This document shows positions 35,974 through 44,541 of a DNA stretch of 64,000 bases, piece after piece. The position numbers and the translations under genes are program-made. The stretch is from Burkholderiales bacterium (lineage in GTDB: Bacteria; Pseudomonadota; Gammaproteobacteria; Burkholderiales; Nitrosomonadaceae), in NCBI GenBank assembly GCA_024235735.1, contig JACKLU010000004.1:167681-231680 (forward strand), given 5' to 3'. Under the pieces are notes generated by a model that was not told where the DNA came from, did not search any database, and was given only the letters and a program-made list of their open reading frames with translations. Each line of letters starts with the position of its first letter. The stretch's first letter is position 1.

Positions 35974-37272
35974 TTGAAAAAAACGCATTCCGGAAATCTG
36001 ACTAAAGGTGTATCACCGCGCGAAGTATGGTCATGGGCGATGTTTGATTTCGCCAACTCAGGTTATACCACCGTTGTTATTACCGCAATCTTTAATGCAT
36101 ATTTTGTTTCGGTTGTCGCCAATAATGAAAGTTGGGCGACATTTGCATGGACAGCATCTCTGGCAGCTTCGTATGCACTCATTATATTGACAGCCCCTCT
36201 AGTTGGCGCTTATGCCGATGCGTATGCTGTTAAAAAACCACTGCTCGCAATCAGTACTTTGGGTTGCGTCGTATTTACCGCATTACTTTATTTCGTTGGA
36301 AAGGGTGATATAGGGTTGGCGGTAATACTTATTATCGCTACGAATTATTTTTTTGGCAGTGGAGAGAATTTGATCGCTGCATTCCTGCCAGAACTCGCAA
36401 AAAACCAGGCGCTTGGAAAAGTTTCAGGGTGGGGCTGGGGGTTAGGTTATTTAGGAGGCATTTTTAGTCTGGGAAGTTGCCTCGCCTATATTACATGGGC
36501 AAAAACGCTGAATCATGAACCTGATCAATATGTGCCCGTGACTATGGTGATCACTGCGGTGATTTTTGCTGTCGCCAGCTTGCCCACATTTATTTATCTC
36601 AAAGAACGCGCGATCCCGCAACCCCATTTTTATGGTGATAAAGTAATCCAGGAATCTTTTCTTCGACTAAGAAGCACCCTTGCGAATGTGCGGCAGTATC
36701 AGGATTTAGTGCGTTTCCTGATTTGTCTGGTATTTTATCAGGCTGGCATCCAGACAGTGATCGCATTAGCTGCAATCTATGCGCAGCAGGTGATGGGGTT
36801 TGATACGCAGGAAACAATTTTAATGATATTTCTGGTAAATTTCACGGCAGCGCTGGGTGCTTTTGCTTTTGGCCATATACAAGATAAACTGGGCCATCTT
36901 GTCACTATTGCAATAACACTGGCAGGATGGATTGTCATGGTAATAATAGCCTGGCTTGCGGAAGATCGAACGACATTCTGGATAGCCGCTAATCTTGCGG
37001 GTTTATGCCTTGGTGCTTCTCAATCTGCTGGCCGCGCGCTGATAGGGTTATTCAGTCCAGTTTCTCGTCGTGCTGAATTCTTTGGTTTATGGGGGCTGGC
37101 TGTGAAACTTTCTTCCATTCTTGGTCCGCTTACCTATGGTTCAGTGAGCTGGATTACGGACGGGGATCATCGTCTGGCAATGCTGATAACGGGCAGTTAT
37201 TTTATAATTGGCTTGCTGATATTGAAACAGATTAAAGTAGATCGAGGGCAACAGGCGGCATTGCGTAATTGA
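35974..37272 (+). CDS. MFS transporter, UMF1 (Atg22-like) family
   Basis: 432 residues from TTG, with about 12 hydrophobic segments. The opening WSWAMFDFANSGYTTVVITAIFNAYF and the later GWGWGLGYLGGIFSLG are signatures of the UMF1 family, related to vacuolar Atg22 amino-acid effluxers. Substrate unknown. Starts 38 bases after the helicase, across a small hairpin (CATAGATC at 35931-35938 with GATCTATG at 35946-35953). Confidence 0.88.
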   Translation: MKKTHSGNLTKGVSPREVWSWAMFDFANSGYTTVVITAIFNAYFVSVVANNESWATFAWTASLAASYALIILTAPLVGAYADAYAVKKPLLAISTLGCVVFTALLYFVGKGDIGLAVILIIATNYFFGSGENLIAAFLPELAKNQALGKVSGWGWGLGYLGGIFSLGSCLAYITWAKTLNHEPDQYVPVTMVITAVIFAVASLPTFIYLKERAIPQPHFYGDKVIQESFLRLRSTLANVRQYQDLVRFLICLVFYQAGIQTVIALAAIYAQQVMGFDTQETILMIFLVNFTAALGAFAFGHIQDKLGHLVTIAITLAGWIVMVIIAWLAEDRTTFWIAANLAGLCLGASQSAGRALIGLFSPVSRRAEFFGLWGLAVKLSSILGPLTYGSVSWITDGDHRLAMLITGSYFIIGLLILKQIKVDRGQQAALRN

Positions 37273-37333
37273 CGATACGTTTAATTCATTTTTCCTGTAA
37301 GAGTTTTAATAGCGAAGGAAATAGAGCTTTTGA

Positions 37334-37663
37334 TTACTGGGGGCTTATCTGTATGTCAACATCTTTAACGCCATCAACCATCCAGGAAAGCATGTTTAGG
37401 CGCGTAATCTGATTGTGATTCGCAGCCGTTCCGGTTAATAGGACTTTACCTTGATCAACCTTGATTTCGATATTGGCGCCTTGTAATTCGGAGTCTGTAT
37501 TAATCGCATACGCAATTCTTGCGTGAATTGTCGAATCATCATAGGCTACGCCTGATGGCGCTTCAATCCAGGATTCATGGGTCCTTTCAGCATAATTCTC
37601 GCACCCATTCAGGACTAACAGGGCGATGAATGCAATGATTGTTATCGTGTATTGGTTGAGCAT
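37334..37663 (-). CDS. Small lipoprotein with one BON domain
   Basis: 109 residues. Seen: lipoprotein signal with lipobox LNGC (Cys near residue 21), then a single BON domain (about 43-107) with DDSTIHARIAYAINTDSEL, VDQGKVLLTGTAANHNQI and VDGVKDVDIQI. BON domains bind lipids or other envelope parts; OsmY-like proteins of this sort respond to osmotic stress. ATG preceded by AGGAAAAT. Next gene on this strand is the 51-residue lipoprotein upstream. Confidence 0.85.
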   Translation of the reverse strand: MLNQYTITIIAFIALLVLNGCENYAERTHESWIEAPSGVAYDDSTIHARIAYAINTDSELQGANIEIKVDQGKVLLTGTAANHNQITRLNMLSWMVDGVKDVDIQISPQ

Positions 37664-37920
37664 AATATTTTCCTCTGGTTTTTTGTTTACGCTTGAAGTG
37701 TTTATTATTGTGTACCTTTTGGGCCTATCATAAACCGGGATTTTTCTGGGTTGTGATTTGATGGTATTGTTGGGAGGGTCTCTGGCGTAGCTATATTTCT
37801 ATGTTGCGGTAAGATCATGGATTGTGCGATACGCGATCTTGCCGAAATCTCAGTTCATCTATATTTTACGTATCTTGTTTTTGGTCGATTGGTAGGGTTT
37901 CTTGTTGTATCCTGATCTTA

Positions 37921-37964
37921 GCATTGGATGATTAATAAAGAAATCTCTATTAAACATCCAATGC
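37921..37964. repeat. Long inverted repeat in the gap upstream of the BON lipoprotein
   Basis: GCATTGGATG-A-TTAATA (37921-37937) pairs with TATTAA-A-CATCCAATGC (37948-37964): 16 of 17 positions pair around a 10-base loop. No T-run follows on either strand. The rest of the gap 37664-38000 holds nothing I recognise. It lies 37 bases after the stop of the small lipoprotein gene at 38001 and could stabilise or end its transcript. Confidence 0.6.
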
Positions 37965-38000
37965 CTGTAAAAATTACTGCTAAATAAAAAAGGTTACCGT

Positions 38001-38156
38001 TTATTCGGTATCTCTTGGGCTTGTATCAAAATCGTCCCGGTCGTATGCAGACGGCGTTGGTTTATCCATCAAATGTCCATCCGGGGTCCGCCGAGGTTCG
38101 CCACAAGCGCTTAAGGCAAAGACGGTAAAAAAAAGTATTAGCAAAGAATATTTCAT
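38001..38156 (-). CDS. 51-residue lipoprotein
   Basis: Read directly on the minus strand: ATG at 38156-38154, stop TAA at 38003-38001. The product starts MKYSLLILFFTVFALSAC, a complete lipoprotein signal with lipobox LSAC (Cys 18), followed by a short hydrophilic mature part rich in Asp, Pro and Arg (GEPRRTPDGHLMDKP, then DRDDFDTSPRDTE). The ribosome-binding site GAGGAG lies 7 bases before the ATG. No family recognised; small lipoproteins of the type found next to lysA in proteobacteria (LptM/YifL-like) have a similar start, and the GEP/RRTPDG pattern is loosely compatible, but this is a guess. Confidence 0.7.
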   Translation of the reverse strand: MKYSLLILFFTVFALSACGEPRRTPDGHLMDKPTPSAYDRDDFDTSPRDTE

Positions 38157-38198
38157 ACTATATCTCCTCTTAAAAAATACACAATTTAAAAAATCATA

Positions 38199-38226
38199 AG
38201 AAACCTATTCAAAAGAACAGGTTTCC
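38199..38226 (-). terminator. Weak hairpin after miaA
   Basis: GAAACCT (38200-38206) pairs with AGGTTTC (38219-38225). Read on the minus strand the stem is followed by TTATGATTTTTT, a delayed T-run, about 65 bases beyond the miaA stop. A possible weak terminator. Confidence 0.3.
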
Positions 38227-38289
38227 AGAAAACTACATATCGCAAGTTGACATTGATCAAAAGTGACCGGCATTTTTTGTATTTTTACT

Positions 38290-39255
38290 TTACTTCAGTG
38301 ATTTGATCGAATGTAATCGGACACAAATCTGATTTGCGAGATCATTCGCTAAACAGTCAAATTCAATGACTTCATGTTTTCGTATTATACTGCGTAACCA
38401 GGTTAATTGTCGCTTGGCAAGTTGCCGGGTTGCGGCAATGCCCATGTCGTGTAGATCTTTCAACGCAATTCTCTGGTTGAGATATAGGCATGCCTGCCGA
38501 TAGCCGACACAACGCATGGAAGGCGAGTCAAAAGTAACGGGAAATTGTTCAAGAATCGATGCGACTTCATCAATCAGCCCTTGATCCAGCATAGCTTCAA
38601 AGCGGTCGGCAATGCGCAGATGGAGTTGACTGCGATCCGAAGGTTGCAAAGTCAGCAGATTAATTTGATAGGGAAGGTGGGAGTTTCTCGATGTTGCCTG
38701 TAATTTGGACATAGGCTGGTTTGTTAAAAGACACACTTCAAGGGCGCGCTGAATACGTTGAGAATCGGTCTGCTTAATGCGTTGTGCAATTTCGGGATCC
38801 AGTTTACGGAGTTTTTCATGCAGAGTGGGCCATCCCAGAGTTTGTGCTTCGTTCTCAATTGACTGGCGTAATTGGGTATCAGCCGGGGGTAAATCCGAAA
38901 GTCCTTCCAGGAGCGCCTGAAAATAAAGCATGGTGCCGCCTGCCAGCAACGGAATATTGCCCCGCTGGGAAATTGCCTGCATGATCGAAAGTGCATCTTC
39001 CCGAAATTGTGCCGCCGAATAGCTTTCTGTGGGATCAATGATACTAATCAGATGATGCGGGACGTCATTTAGTGCTTCCGGATCAGGCTTGGCCGTGCCA
39101 ATGTTCATATGGCGATATACCTGAGCGGAATCTACACTGATGATTTCAACTGGGAATTGTTTGGCGATCTCGAGGGCTATATGACTTTTTCCGCTCGCGG
39201 TAGGCCCCATCAGGAATATGACGGGAGGCAGTTGATTTTTTACGTTGTTACTCAC
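38290..39255 (-). CDS. miaA: tRNA dimethylallyltransferase
   Basis: Transfers a dimethylallyl group to A37 of tRNAs that read codons starting with U, which supports reading accuracy. 321 residues from GTG. Seen: P-loop GPTASGKS near residues 17-24, DSAQVYRHMNIGTAKP, HHLISIIDPTESYSAAQF, AGGTMLYFQAL and KRQLTWLR. No hfq or mutL neighbour here. Confidence 0.96.
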   Translation of the reverse strand: MSNNVKNQLPPVIFLMGPTASGKSHIALEIAKQFPVEIISVDSAQVYRHMNIGTAKPDPEALNDVPHHLISIIDPTESYSAAQFREDALSIMQAISQRGNIPLLAGGTMLYFQALLEGLSDLPPADTQLRQSIENEAQTLGWPTLHEKLRKLDPEIAQRIKQTDSQRIQRALEVCLLTNQPMSKLQATSRNSHLPYQINLLTLQPSDRSQLHLRIADRFEAMLDQGLIDEVASILEQFPVTFDSPSMRCVGYRQACLYLNQRIALKDLHDMGIAATRQLAKRQLTWLRSIIRKHEVIEFDCLANDLANQICVRLHSIKSLK

Positions 39256-39359
39256 ACTGTGTATTTTCTTGCCTGAAACGTTCTTTGCTCATGTATTGCG
39301 ATGATAGAATGAACTCTTAATGGGTAAATTTAAGTCAAATTGTTTTTTTCGATCTGTTT

Positions 39360-39527
39360 ATGAAGCAACGCATGGTTAACTGTCCGCAGTGTGGAAAATC
39401 TGTTGTATGGAATTCGAGTAACACATCTCGCCCTTTTTGTTCTGAACGCTGTAAAACTATGGATCTTGCGCAGTGGGCACAGGAATCTTATCGTATACGA
39501 CCACCGGAAAACAAAACCGAAAATTAG
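39360..39527 (+). CDS. yacG: DNA gyrase inhibitor YacG (zinc protein)
   Basis: Read by eye: ATG 39360 to TAG 39525-39527, 55 residues. The four zinc cysteines are C8 and C11 (CPQC) and C27 and C31 (CSERC), and the stretches VVWNSSNTSRPFCSERCK and DLAQWAQESYRI match the YacG family, which binds GyrB and inhibits gyrase. The ribosome-binding site is weak; an in-frame ATG at residue 5 (39372) is a possible alternative. It lies divergent from miaA and convergent to the Nudix-ThiE gene, whereas yacG usually follows coaE-zapD; zapD is 22 kb away here. Confidence 0.9.
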   Translation: MKQRMVNCPQCGKSVVWNSSNTSRPFCSERCKTMDLAQWAQESYRIRPPENKTEN

Positions 39528-39547
39528 GCGTGATCATTGCGTGCTGA

Positions 39548-40510
39548 TTATAGCGCAGTAATGCTCCGCATTATTGCTATACCATGCGCACCCATTTCCT
39601 GGGCCGTTTTCAGATCGTTGCAAGACATTCCACCCAGCGCATAAACCGGTAGCGGATAATTACGGATCAGTGCGGCAAATTTTTGCCAGCCTAACGGTTT
39701 TGTGTCTGTATGGCTTAATGTCGGATAAACCGGACCGAGAACAACAAAATCGAGCCCTAACGCTTCTGCCCTATAGAGTTCTTCGGCATTGTGACAGGAA
39801 GCGCTGCGCCAGCCACAGTCCGTTCCGGACTGTGGCTGGCGCAGCGCCATGAGTTGTGCGGAAGAGAGATGAATGCCATCGGCATTCGCCGTATTCACCT
39901 TATGCCGGAAAGCTGTATCCGTGTTAATCAGCACTTGTGCGCCAGCATTGCGCGCAAGCGCAATAGCCTGCTCGCTGAAACTCAGGAAAAGCGATTCATC
40001 CATGGTTTTCTCGCGTATCTGTAGTAATCGCAGGCCATGCTCGAATGCTTGTTTTATTTGCAGTAGAGATGTATCAATTCCGATTTCCGATGCATGTGTA
40101 ATGGCATAAACGGGTGGCAGCATCAATGCGCGCAATACAGCGGCATTGGCGGGCAGCATGGGCTTAACTTCAACGTTGTGGAGCTGTTGCCAGGAAAGCA
40201 GTTGGTTTTCACGTCCATAAGGAATGCCGTACCATTCCGTGATTCGATAAAAATGCAAGCGGACTGTGGCATGAGGATAAGTGAATGTGCGCGTAATCCA
40301 GGGTTCGGCTCTGGTAAGCTGGATGCCCAGTTCTTCTTGCAGTTCCCGGTCAAGTGCGTGCAACGGTGCTTCACCAGTTTCAATCTTACCACCTGGGAAT
40401 TCCCAGTAACCTGCATAGGGTTTTCCTTCCGGGCGGCAAGTCAGCAAAAAATTTCCATCCGGCCTGACAATAACAGCGGCGGCTACCTCTACGATGGATA
40501 ATGCTTTCAT
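39548..40510 (-). CDS. Nudix hydrolase fused to a thiamine-phosphate synthase-like domain
   Basis: 320 residues, two domains. N-terminal MutT-type Nudix domain (about 8-130) with the full Nudix box GKIETGEAPLHALDRELQEELGI, which hydrolyses oxidised nucleotides such as 8-oxo-dGTP. C-terminal ThiE/TenI-like barrel (about 135-318) with LQIREK, VLINTD, DGIHLSSAQL, SASCHNAEEL, VLGPVYPT and ALGGM. This fusion is known in beta- and gammaproteobacteria; the ThiE half may not make thiamine phosphate. A perfect 22-bp inverted repeat lies in the coding sequence at residues about 222-237. ATG start, 16 bases downstream of the DUF815 gene on the same strand. Confidence 0.92.
   Translation of the reverse strand: MKALSIVEVAAAVIVRPDGNFLLTCRPEGKPYAGYWEFPGGKIETGEAPLHALDRELQEELGIQLTRAEPWITRTFTYPHATVRLHFYRITEWYGIPYGRENQLLSWQQLHNVEVKPMLPANAAVLRALMLPPVYAITHASEIGIDTSLLQIKQAFEHGLRLLQIREKTMDESLFLSFSEQAIALARNAGAQVLINTDTAFRHKVNTANADGIHLSSAQLMALRQPQSGTDCGWRSASCHNAEELYRAEALGLDFVVLGPVYPTLSHTDTKPLGWQKFAALIRNYPLPVYALGGMSCNDLKTAQEMGAHGIAIMRSITAL
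39801..39847. repeat. Perfect 22-bp inverted repeat inside the Nudix-ThiE coding sequence
   Basis: Arms 39801-39822 and 39826-39847 are exact reverse complements around the 3-base loop TTC. The stem is very GC-rich. It encodes the segment about MALRQPQSGTDCGWRSAS, between two conserved ThiE motifs. See the findings for possible origins. Confidence 0.97.
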
Positions 40511-40526
40511 GGATTCTTAAGGTGAT

Positions 40527-41393
40527 TTAACCATCGCCTGTTTTTCGTCGGCCTGCGAAATCTCTGGCGAATTGCGAGGCAACGCGGCCGCTGCGTGAGC
40601 CGCGTTCCAGCGCCCATTGCAGGGATTCTTGTTTTATTTCGGGCGTAATTTCAGCAATACCGAAGAACGCCAGCCAGTACTGTACGATGATTAAGTACTG
40701 TTCTTGATCAAAGGAATAAAATGAAACCCACAAGCCAAAACGTTCCGAGAGCGAGATTTTTTCTTCGATTGCTTCGCCGGGGTGTACTTCCTCGCCTGAA
40801 TGAAGTGTTGCGAGATTATCAAGCATATATTCCGGTATCATGTGCCTGCGGTTAGAGGTCGCATAAATCAGTACGTTTTCGGAAATTGCAGCAAGAGAGC
40901 CATCTAGGACAACTTTGAGCGCCTTGTAACCTGGGTCATCCGATTCAAAAGACAGATCGTCACAAAACAGAATAAAGCGTTCCGGGCGCTGATAAATAAT
41001 TTCGACGATGTCATGCAAATCGGTCAGGTGGTGTTTTTCCACTTCAATAAGGCGTAATCCCGACTGAGCGTATTTATTCAGCAATGCTTTAATCAGCGAT
41101 GATTTGCCTGTGCCGCGTGCGCCGGTCAGCAGGACGTTATTCGCAGAAAATCCATGCACGAACTGGCGTGTATTTTGCTCAATACGTGCTATTTGTGCTT
41201 CGATGCAGCATAATGCATCCAATGGAATCCGATCGGGATGCCTGATTGATTCAATCCAGCCATGATCAGCTTTCTTCCGCCAGCGGAATGCGACGCTATG
41301 CCAGTCCGGTTCCGGGTGATCAACCCGTAAAAGCCGTTCCAGATGCTCCAGCAATTTCTCCGCCCGGTCACATAACTGTTCCAGTTTGTCCAT
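40527..41393 (-). CDS. DUF815-family AAA-type ATPase
   Basis: 288 residues. Seen: Walker A GARGTGKSS (about residues 93-101), Walker B FILFCDDLSFE, sensor-like LIYATSNRRHMIPEY and a C-terminal WALERGSRSGRVASQFARDF. Such P-loop proteins are widespread in betaproteobacteria beside argJ and mutT; function unknown. ATG start, 15 bases after argJ on the minus strand, so argJ-DUF815-Nudix/ThiE is one transcription unit. Confidence 0.88.
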   Translation of the reverse strand: MDKLEQLCDRAEKLLEHLERLLRVDHPEPDWHSVAFRWRKKADHGWIESIRHPDRIPLDALCCIEAQIARIEQNTRQFVHGFSANNVLLTGARGTGKSSLIKALLNKYAQSGLRLIEVEKHHLTDLHDIVEIIYQRPERFILFCDDLSFESDDPGYKALKVVLDGSLAAISENVLIYATSNRRHMIPEYMLDNLATLHSGEEVHPGEAIEEKISLSERFGLWVSFYSFDQEQYLIIVQYWLAFFGIAEITPEIKQESLQWALERGSRSGRVASQFARDFAGRRKTGDG

Positions 41394-41408
41394 GCAAGTA
41401 TGACTGAA

Positions 41409-42635
41409 TTAACTTCGGTAATCGGCGTTAATTTTTACGTAGTCATAGGATAGATCGCAAGTCCACAGACACGTCGAAGCGCTACCGCGATTCAGTAATA
41501 CGCGCACGGTGATTTCGGACTCGTTCATGACCTGTTGGCCCTGTTCTTCACGATATCCCGGCGCCCGGCCACCATTTTCGGCAACCAGTACATCGCCCAG
41601 ATAAAGCTGGATTTGATTAACATCCAGATCTTTCAGTCCGGCATAACCAATGGCGGCCAGTATTCTTCCCAGGTTGGGATCGGAAGCAAAAAAAGCTGTT
41701 TTGATTAGCGGAGAGTGCGCAATAGCGTATGCCACCTGTTTACATTCAGTAACATTTTTGCCTGACTCTATCTGGACAGTAATGAATTTCGTCGCGCCTT
41801 CGCCATCGCGAACGATCTTTTGTGCTAATTCTGTAGCAACCTCAATAATTGTTTCTTGCAATTGAGTGAATTCCGGACTCTCGACATTGCAGATTTCGCG
41901 ATGTCCAGCCCGTCCGGTAGCCATCAGGATGAGCGCATCGTTGGTTGAAGTATCACCATCAACAGTAATGCGATTAAAGGACTGATCCGCCACATCGTGA
42001 ATCATCTTTTGCAACAGGGATTGATCAATCGACGCATCGGTAGCTATAAACCCCAACATGGTTGCCATGTCCGGATGGATCATGCCGGAGCCTTTGGCAA
42101 TGCCGGTGACAGTGACTGTTCTATCCAGTAATTTTATTTGACGAGATGCGCCTTTGGGAACAATATCAGTTGTCATGATTGCGTGTGCTGCATCGTACCA
42201 GTTGTTTTCGTCAAGGTTGGCGACCGCAAGCGGCAAGCCCTGAATAACGGTATCAATCGGCAATGGCTCCATGATGACGCCGGTAGAGAATGGTAATACC
42301 TGTTGTGGTTCACAGCCAAGTAACTCGGCGAGCGCTGTGCAAGTTGCGTGCGCATGCTGAATACCGATGCTGCCTGTGCCGGCGTTGGCATTGCCTGTAT
42401 TTATCACAAGCCCGCGTATTGAAGATTTGGCCAGATTCTCTTTTGAGACAGCGACAGGCGCGGCGCAGAAACGGTTTTGCGTGAAAACGCCGGCAACATG
42501 CGTGTCCTTATCCAGTGCGATAATCAATAAATCTTTTCGATTGCGTTTTTTTATGCCAGCTTCGGCAATGCCAAGTTTAACACCGGGTACACGTGATAAA
42601 TGTTCTGGAAACAATGTTGGAATATTGACGGGCAT
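41409..42635 (-). CDS. argJ: Bifunctional glutamate N-acetyltransferase / N-acetylglutamate synthase
   Basis: Transfers the acetyl group from N-acetylornithine to glutamate in the cyclic arginine pathway. 408 residues. Seen: VINTGNANAGTG, the self-cleavage site in KGSGMIHPDMATMLGF (Thr 192 becomes the N-terminal nucleophile of the beta chain), TVDGDTSTNDALILMATG, and FASDPNLGRILAAIGYAG. ATG start. The last residues (YVKINADYRS) are the normal end. Confidence 0.97.
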   Translation of the reverse strand: MPVNIPTLFPEHLSRVPGVKLGIAEAGIKKRNRKDLLIIALDKDTHVAGVFTQNRFCAAPVAVSKENLAKSSIRGLVINTGNANAGTGSIGIQHAHATCTALAELLGCEPQQVLPFSTGVIMEPLPIDTVIQGLPLAVANLDENNWYDAAHAIMTTDIVPKGASRQIKLLDRTVTVTGIAKGSGMIHPDMATMLGFIATDASIDQSLLQKMIHDVADQSFNRITVDGDTSTNDALILMATGRAGHREICNVESPEFTQLQETIIEVATELAQKIVRDGEGATKFITVQIESGKNVTECKQVAYAIAHSPLIKTAFFASDPNLGRILAAIGYAGLKDLDVNQIQLYLGDVLVAENGGRAPGYREEQGQQVMNESEITVRVLLNRGSASTCLWTCDLSYDYVKINADYRS

Positions 42636-42725
42636 AATGCTTAAAACAATTTTATAAGTTATATAATGAGCAGTTGGCTTTCATGAATATATACAAGCAT
42701 TACAGCTAAGTAAAATTTATTTAGA

Positions 42726-42780
42726 TCATCTCCAACTTTTTAAAGTTTTAAACCAAAACAAGGCGCAAGCAAAACTTGAT
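42726..42780. repeat. Decayed partial copy of the dispersed MITE-like repeat
   Basis: The stretch AAAGTTTTAAACCAAAACAAGGCGCAAGCAAAA-like at about 42741-42774 matches, apart from a few changes, the end of the element at 60795-60932 read on the opposite strand (AAAGTTTTAAACAAAACGAGGCGCGAGCAAAA). The TCTCTAAAAAT terminus is degraded here. It lies in the gap between divergent argJ and coaBC. Confidence 0.6.
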
Positions 42781-42822
42781 TGAATTATTCTATGCAATGC
42801 GTTTTTAATAAAGGCAAATATT

Positions 42823-44079
42823 GTGTCTCCAGACGTTGATAAGCAAAACGAACAACCGGGGAATTGTGGAGAGGACGTAAAGAAACGTCTGCTGCTGGGG
42901 ATTACCGGTGGTGTGGCAGCGTATAAGGCTGCGGAACTCGCGCGTTTGCTGACTCAGACTGGAATTGTGGTGCAAACCGTAATGACTGCGTCAGCATGCC
43001 GATTCGTCGGGCCTGTTACGTTTCAGTCACTGACCGGTCAGTCGGTATATACGGAGTTATGGGAAACGAATGCAACCAGTAATATGGCGCATATTCAGCT
43101 TACACGTGATGCGGATCTGATTCTGATTGCACCGGCGAGCGCCAATTTTATTGCGAAACTTGCCGGTGGCATGGCGGATGATTTGCTAAGCACACTTTGT
43201 CTGGCGCGCGACTGCCCATTGATGGTAGCGCCGGCGATGAACAGACAAATGTGGGCGAATCCTGCTACGCAGCGTAATATTCAGCGTTTGCTGGATGATG
43301 GCATCAGGATTGTCGGGCCGACCAGTGGAGCACAGGCCTGCGGCGAAGTCGGCATGGGACGCATGTTTGAAGCAAATGCACTATTGGAAGCCGTGCAAGA
43401 GGCATTAAACGGCGGGTCAGCAGTTATTCCGCAGTTACGGCAAAAGCATGTACTGATTACGGCCGGTCCGACCTACGAAGCGATTGATCCCGTGCGCGGT
43501 ATTACTAACAGGAGTTCCGGAAAAATGGGATATGCCATTGCACAGGCTGCATTGAATGCCGGTGCGAGCGTTACACTGATTTCCGGTCCGGTCTGTTTGC
43601 GTCCACCGGCAGCAGCACAAACAATCCATGTGTTGAGTGCGCAGGACATGTTCAATGCGGTTGACGCCGAAATTGCCGGTACGGATATTTTTATCAGTGT
43701 TGCCGCGGTGGCGGATTATCGCGTCGCTGCCGCCAGCACGCAAAAAATAAAAAAATCCGATCAGAAAATGCAGCTGGAGTTAATACCGAATCCAGATATC
43801 CTGCGACATGTGGCTGGTAGAGACAATCCGCCCTTTTGTGTGGGATTTGCGGCTGAAACAGATCATCTCGAGCAGCATGCAGCGCGTAAACGTAAACAAA
43901 AAAAATTAGCGCTGCTGGTTGCCAATCAAGCGCAGGAAACATTGGGGGCGGATGAGGCGGCGCTGGTTTTATTTGACGATGCAGGCAAGCATTATTTTGC
44001 CAAGGCAGCCAAGTCAGTGCAGGCGCGCAAGCTGATCGAACATATTGCGGCACGCTATGCGCAACAACATCAACAATAG
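42823..44079 (+). CDS. coaBC: Bifunctional phosphopantothenoylcysteine decarboxylase/synthetase
   Basis: Two steps of coenzyme A synthesis: CoaB joins cysteine to 4'-phosphopantothenate using CTP, CoaC decarboxylates the product with FMN. 418 residues from GTG. Seen: flavoprotein half with LGITGGVAAYKAAEL, PASANFIAKLAGGMADDLLS, APAMNRQMW and the reactive Cys in QACGEVGMGRM; synthetase half with VLITAGPTYEAIDPVRGITNRSSGKMG and the end with AKSVQARKLIEHI. dut follows after 12 bases. Confidence 0.97.
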   Translation: MSPDVDKQNEQPGNCGEDVKKRLLLGITGGVAAYKAAELARLLTQTGIVVQTVMTASACRFVGPVTFQSLTGQSVYTELWETNATSNMAHIQLTRDADLILIAPASANFIAKLAGGMADDLLSTLCLARDCPLMVAPAMNRQMWANPATQRNIQRLLDDGIRIVGPTSGAQACGEVGMGRMFEANALLEAVQEALNGGSAVIPQLRQKHVLITAGPTYEAIDPVRGITNRSSGKMGYAIAQAALNAGASVTLISGPVCLRPPAAAQTIHVLSAQDMFNAVDAEIAGTDIFISVAAVADYRVAAASTQKIKKSDQKMQLELIPNPDILRHVAGRDNPPFCVGFAAETDHLEQHAARKRKQKKLALLVANQAQETLGADEAALVLFDDAGKHYFAKAAKSVQARKLIEHIAARYAQQHQQ

Positions 44080-44091
44080 ACTGAACATCGC

Positions 44092-44541
44092 ATGACAACC
44101 ATTGATATTAAAATACTGGATAACCGTTTGCGTGAACAAATGCCGTCATATGCCACGCCGGGGGCGGCTGGTCTTGATTTGCGCGCCTGCATCGATAAGG
44201 TGGAAACAATTGATGGCGGACAGACGCTGCTGATTCCTTCCGGCATAGCCGTGCATATTGCCGATCCCGGGCTGGCGGCAATAATCCTGCCGCGATCCGG
44301 ATTGGGCCATAAACACGGCATTGTATTAGGTAATCTTGTCGGACTGATAGATTCGGATTATCAGGGACAGATTTTTGTTTCCTGCTGGAATCGAAGTGAG
44401 ACCCCGTTTGAATTGCAACCTTTGGAGCGCATTGCGCAGCTGGTTGTGGTGCCGGTGGTGCAGATTGGTTTTAATATTGTTGAAGATTTTGACGTAAGCC
44501 ACCGCGGGGAAAATGGCTTTGGCAGTACGGGTAAGCAGTGA
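44092..44541 (+). CDS. dut: dUTP diphosphatase
   Basis: Hydrolyses dUTP to dUMP, which keeps uracil out of DNA and feeds thymidylate synthesis. 149 residues, all five motifs: AGLDLRA, PRSGLGHKHGIVLGNLVGLIDSDYQG, RIAQLV and the C-terminal GENGFGSTG. Pair coaBC-dut is conserved in proteobacteria. The next gene starts on the last base of its stop. Confidence 0.98.
   Translation: MTTIDIKILDNRLREQMPSYATPGAAGLDLRACIDKVETIDGGQTLLIPSGIAVHIADPGLAAIILPRSGLGHKHGIVLGNLVGLIDSDYQGQIFVSCWNRSETPFELQPLERIAQLVVVPVVQIGFNIVEDFDVSHRGENGFGSTGKQ

Noticed and set aside
39574..40501. Several open frames on the plus strand opposite the Nudix-ThiE gene
   Set aside because: All are shadows of the minus-strand gene with Nudix and ThiE motifs.
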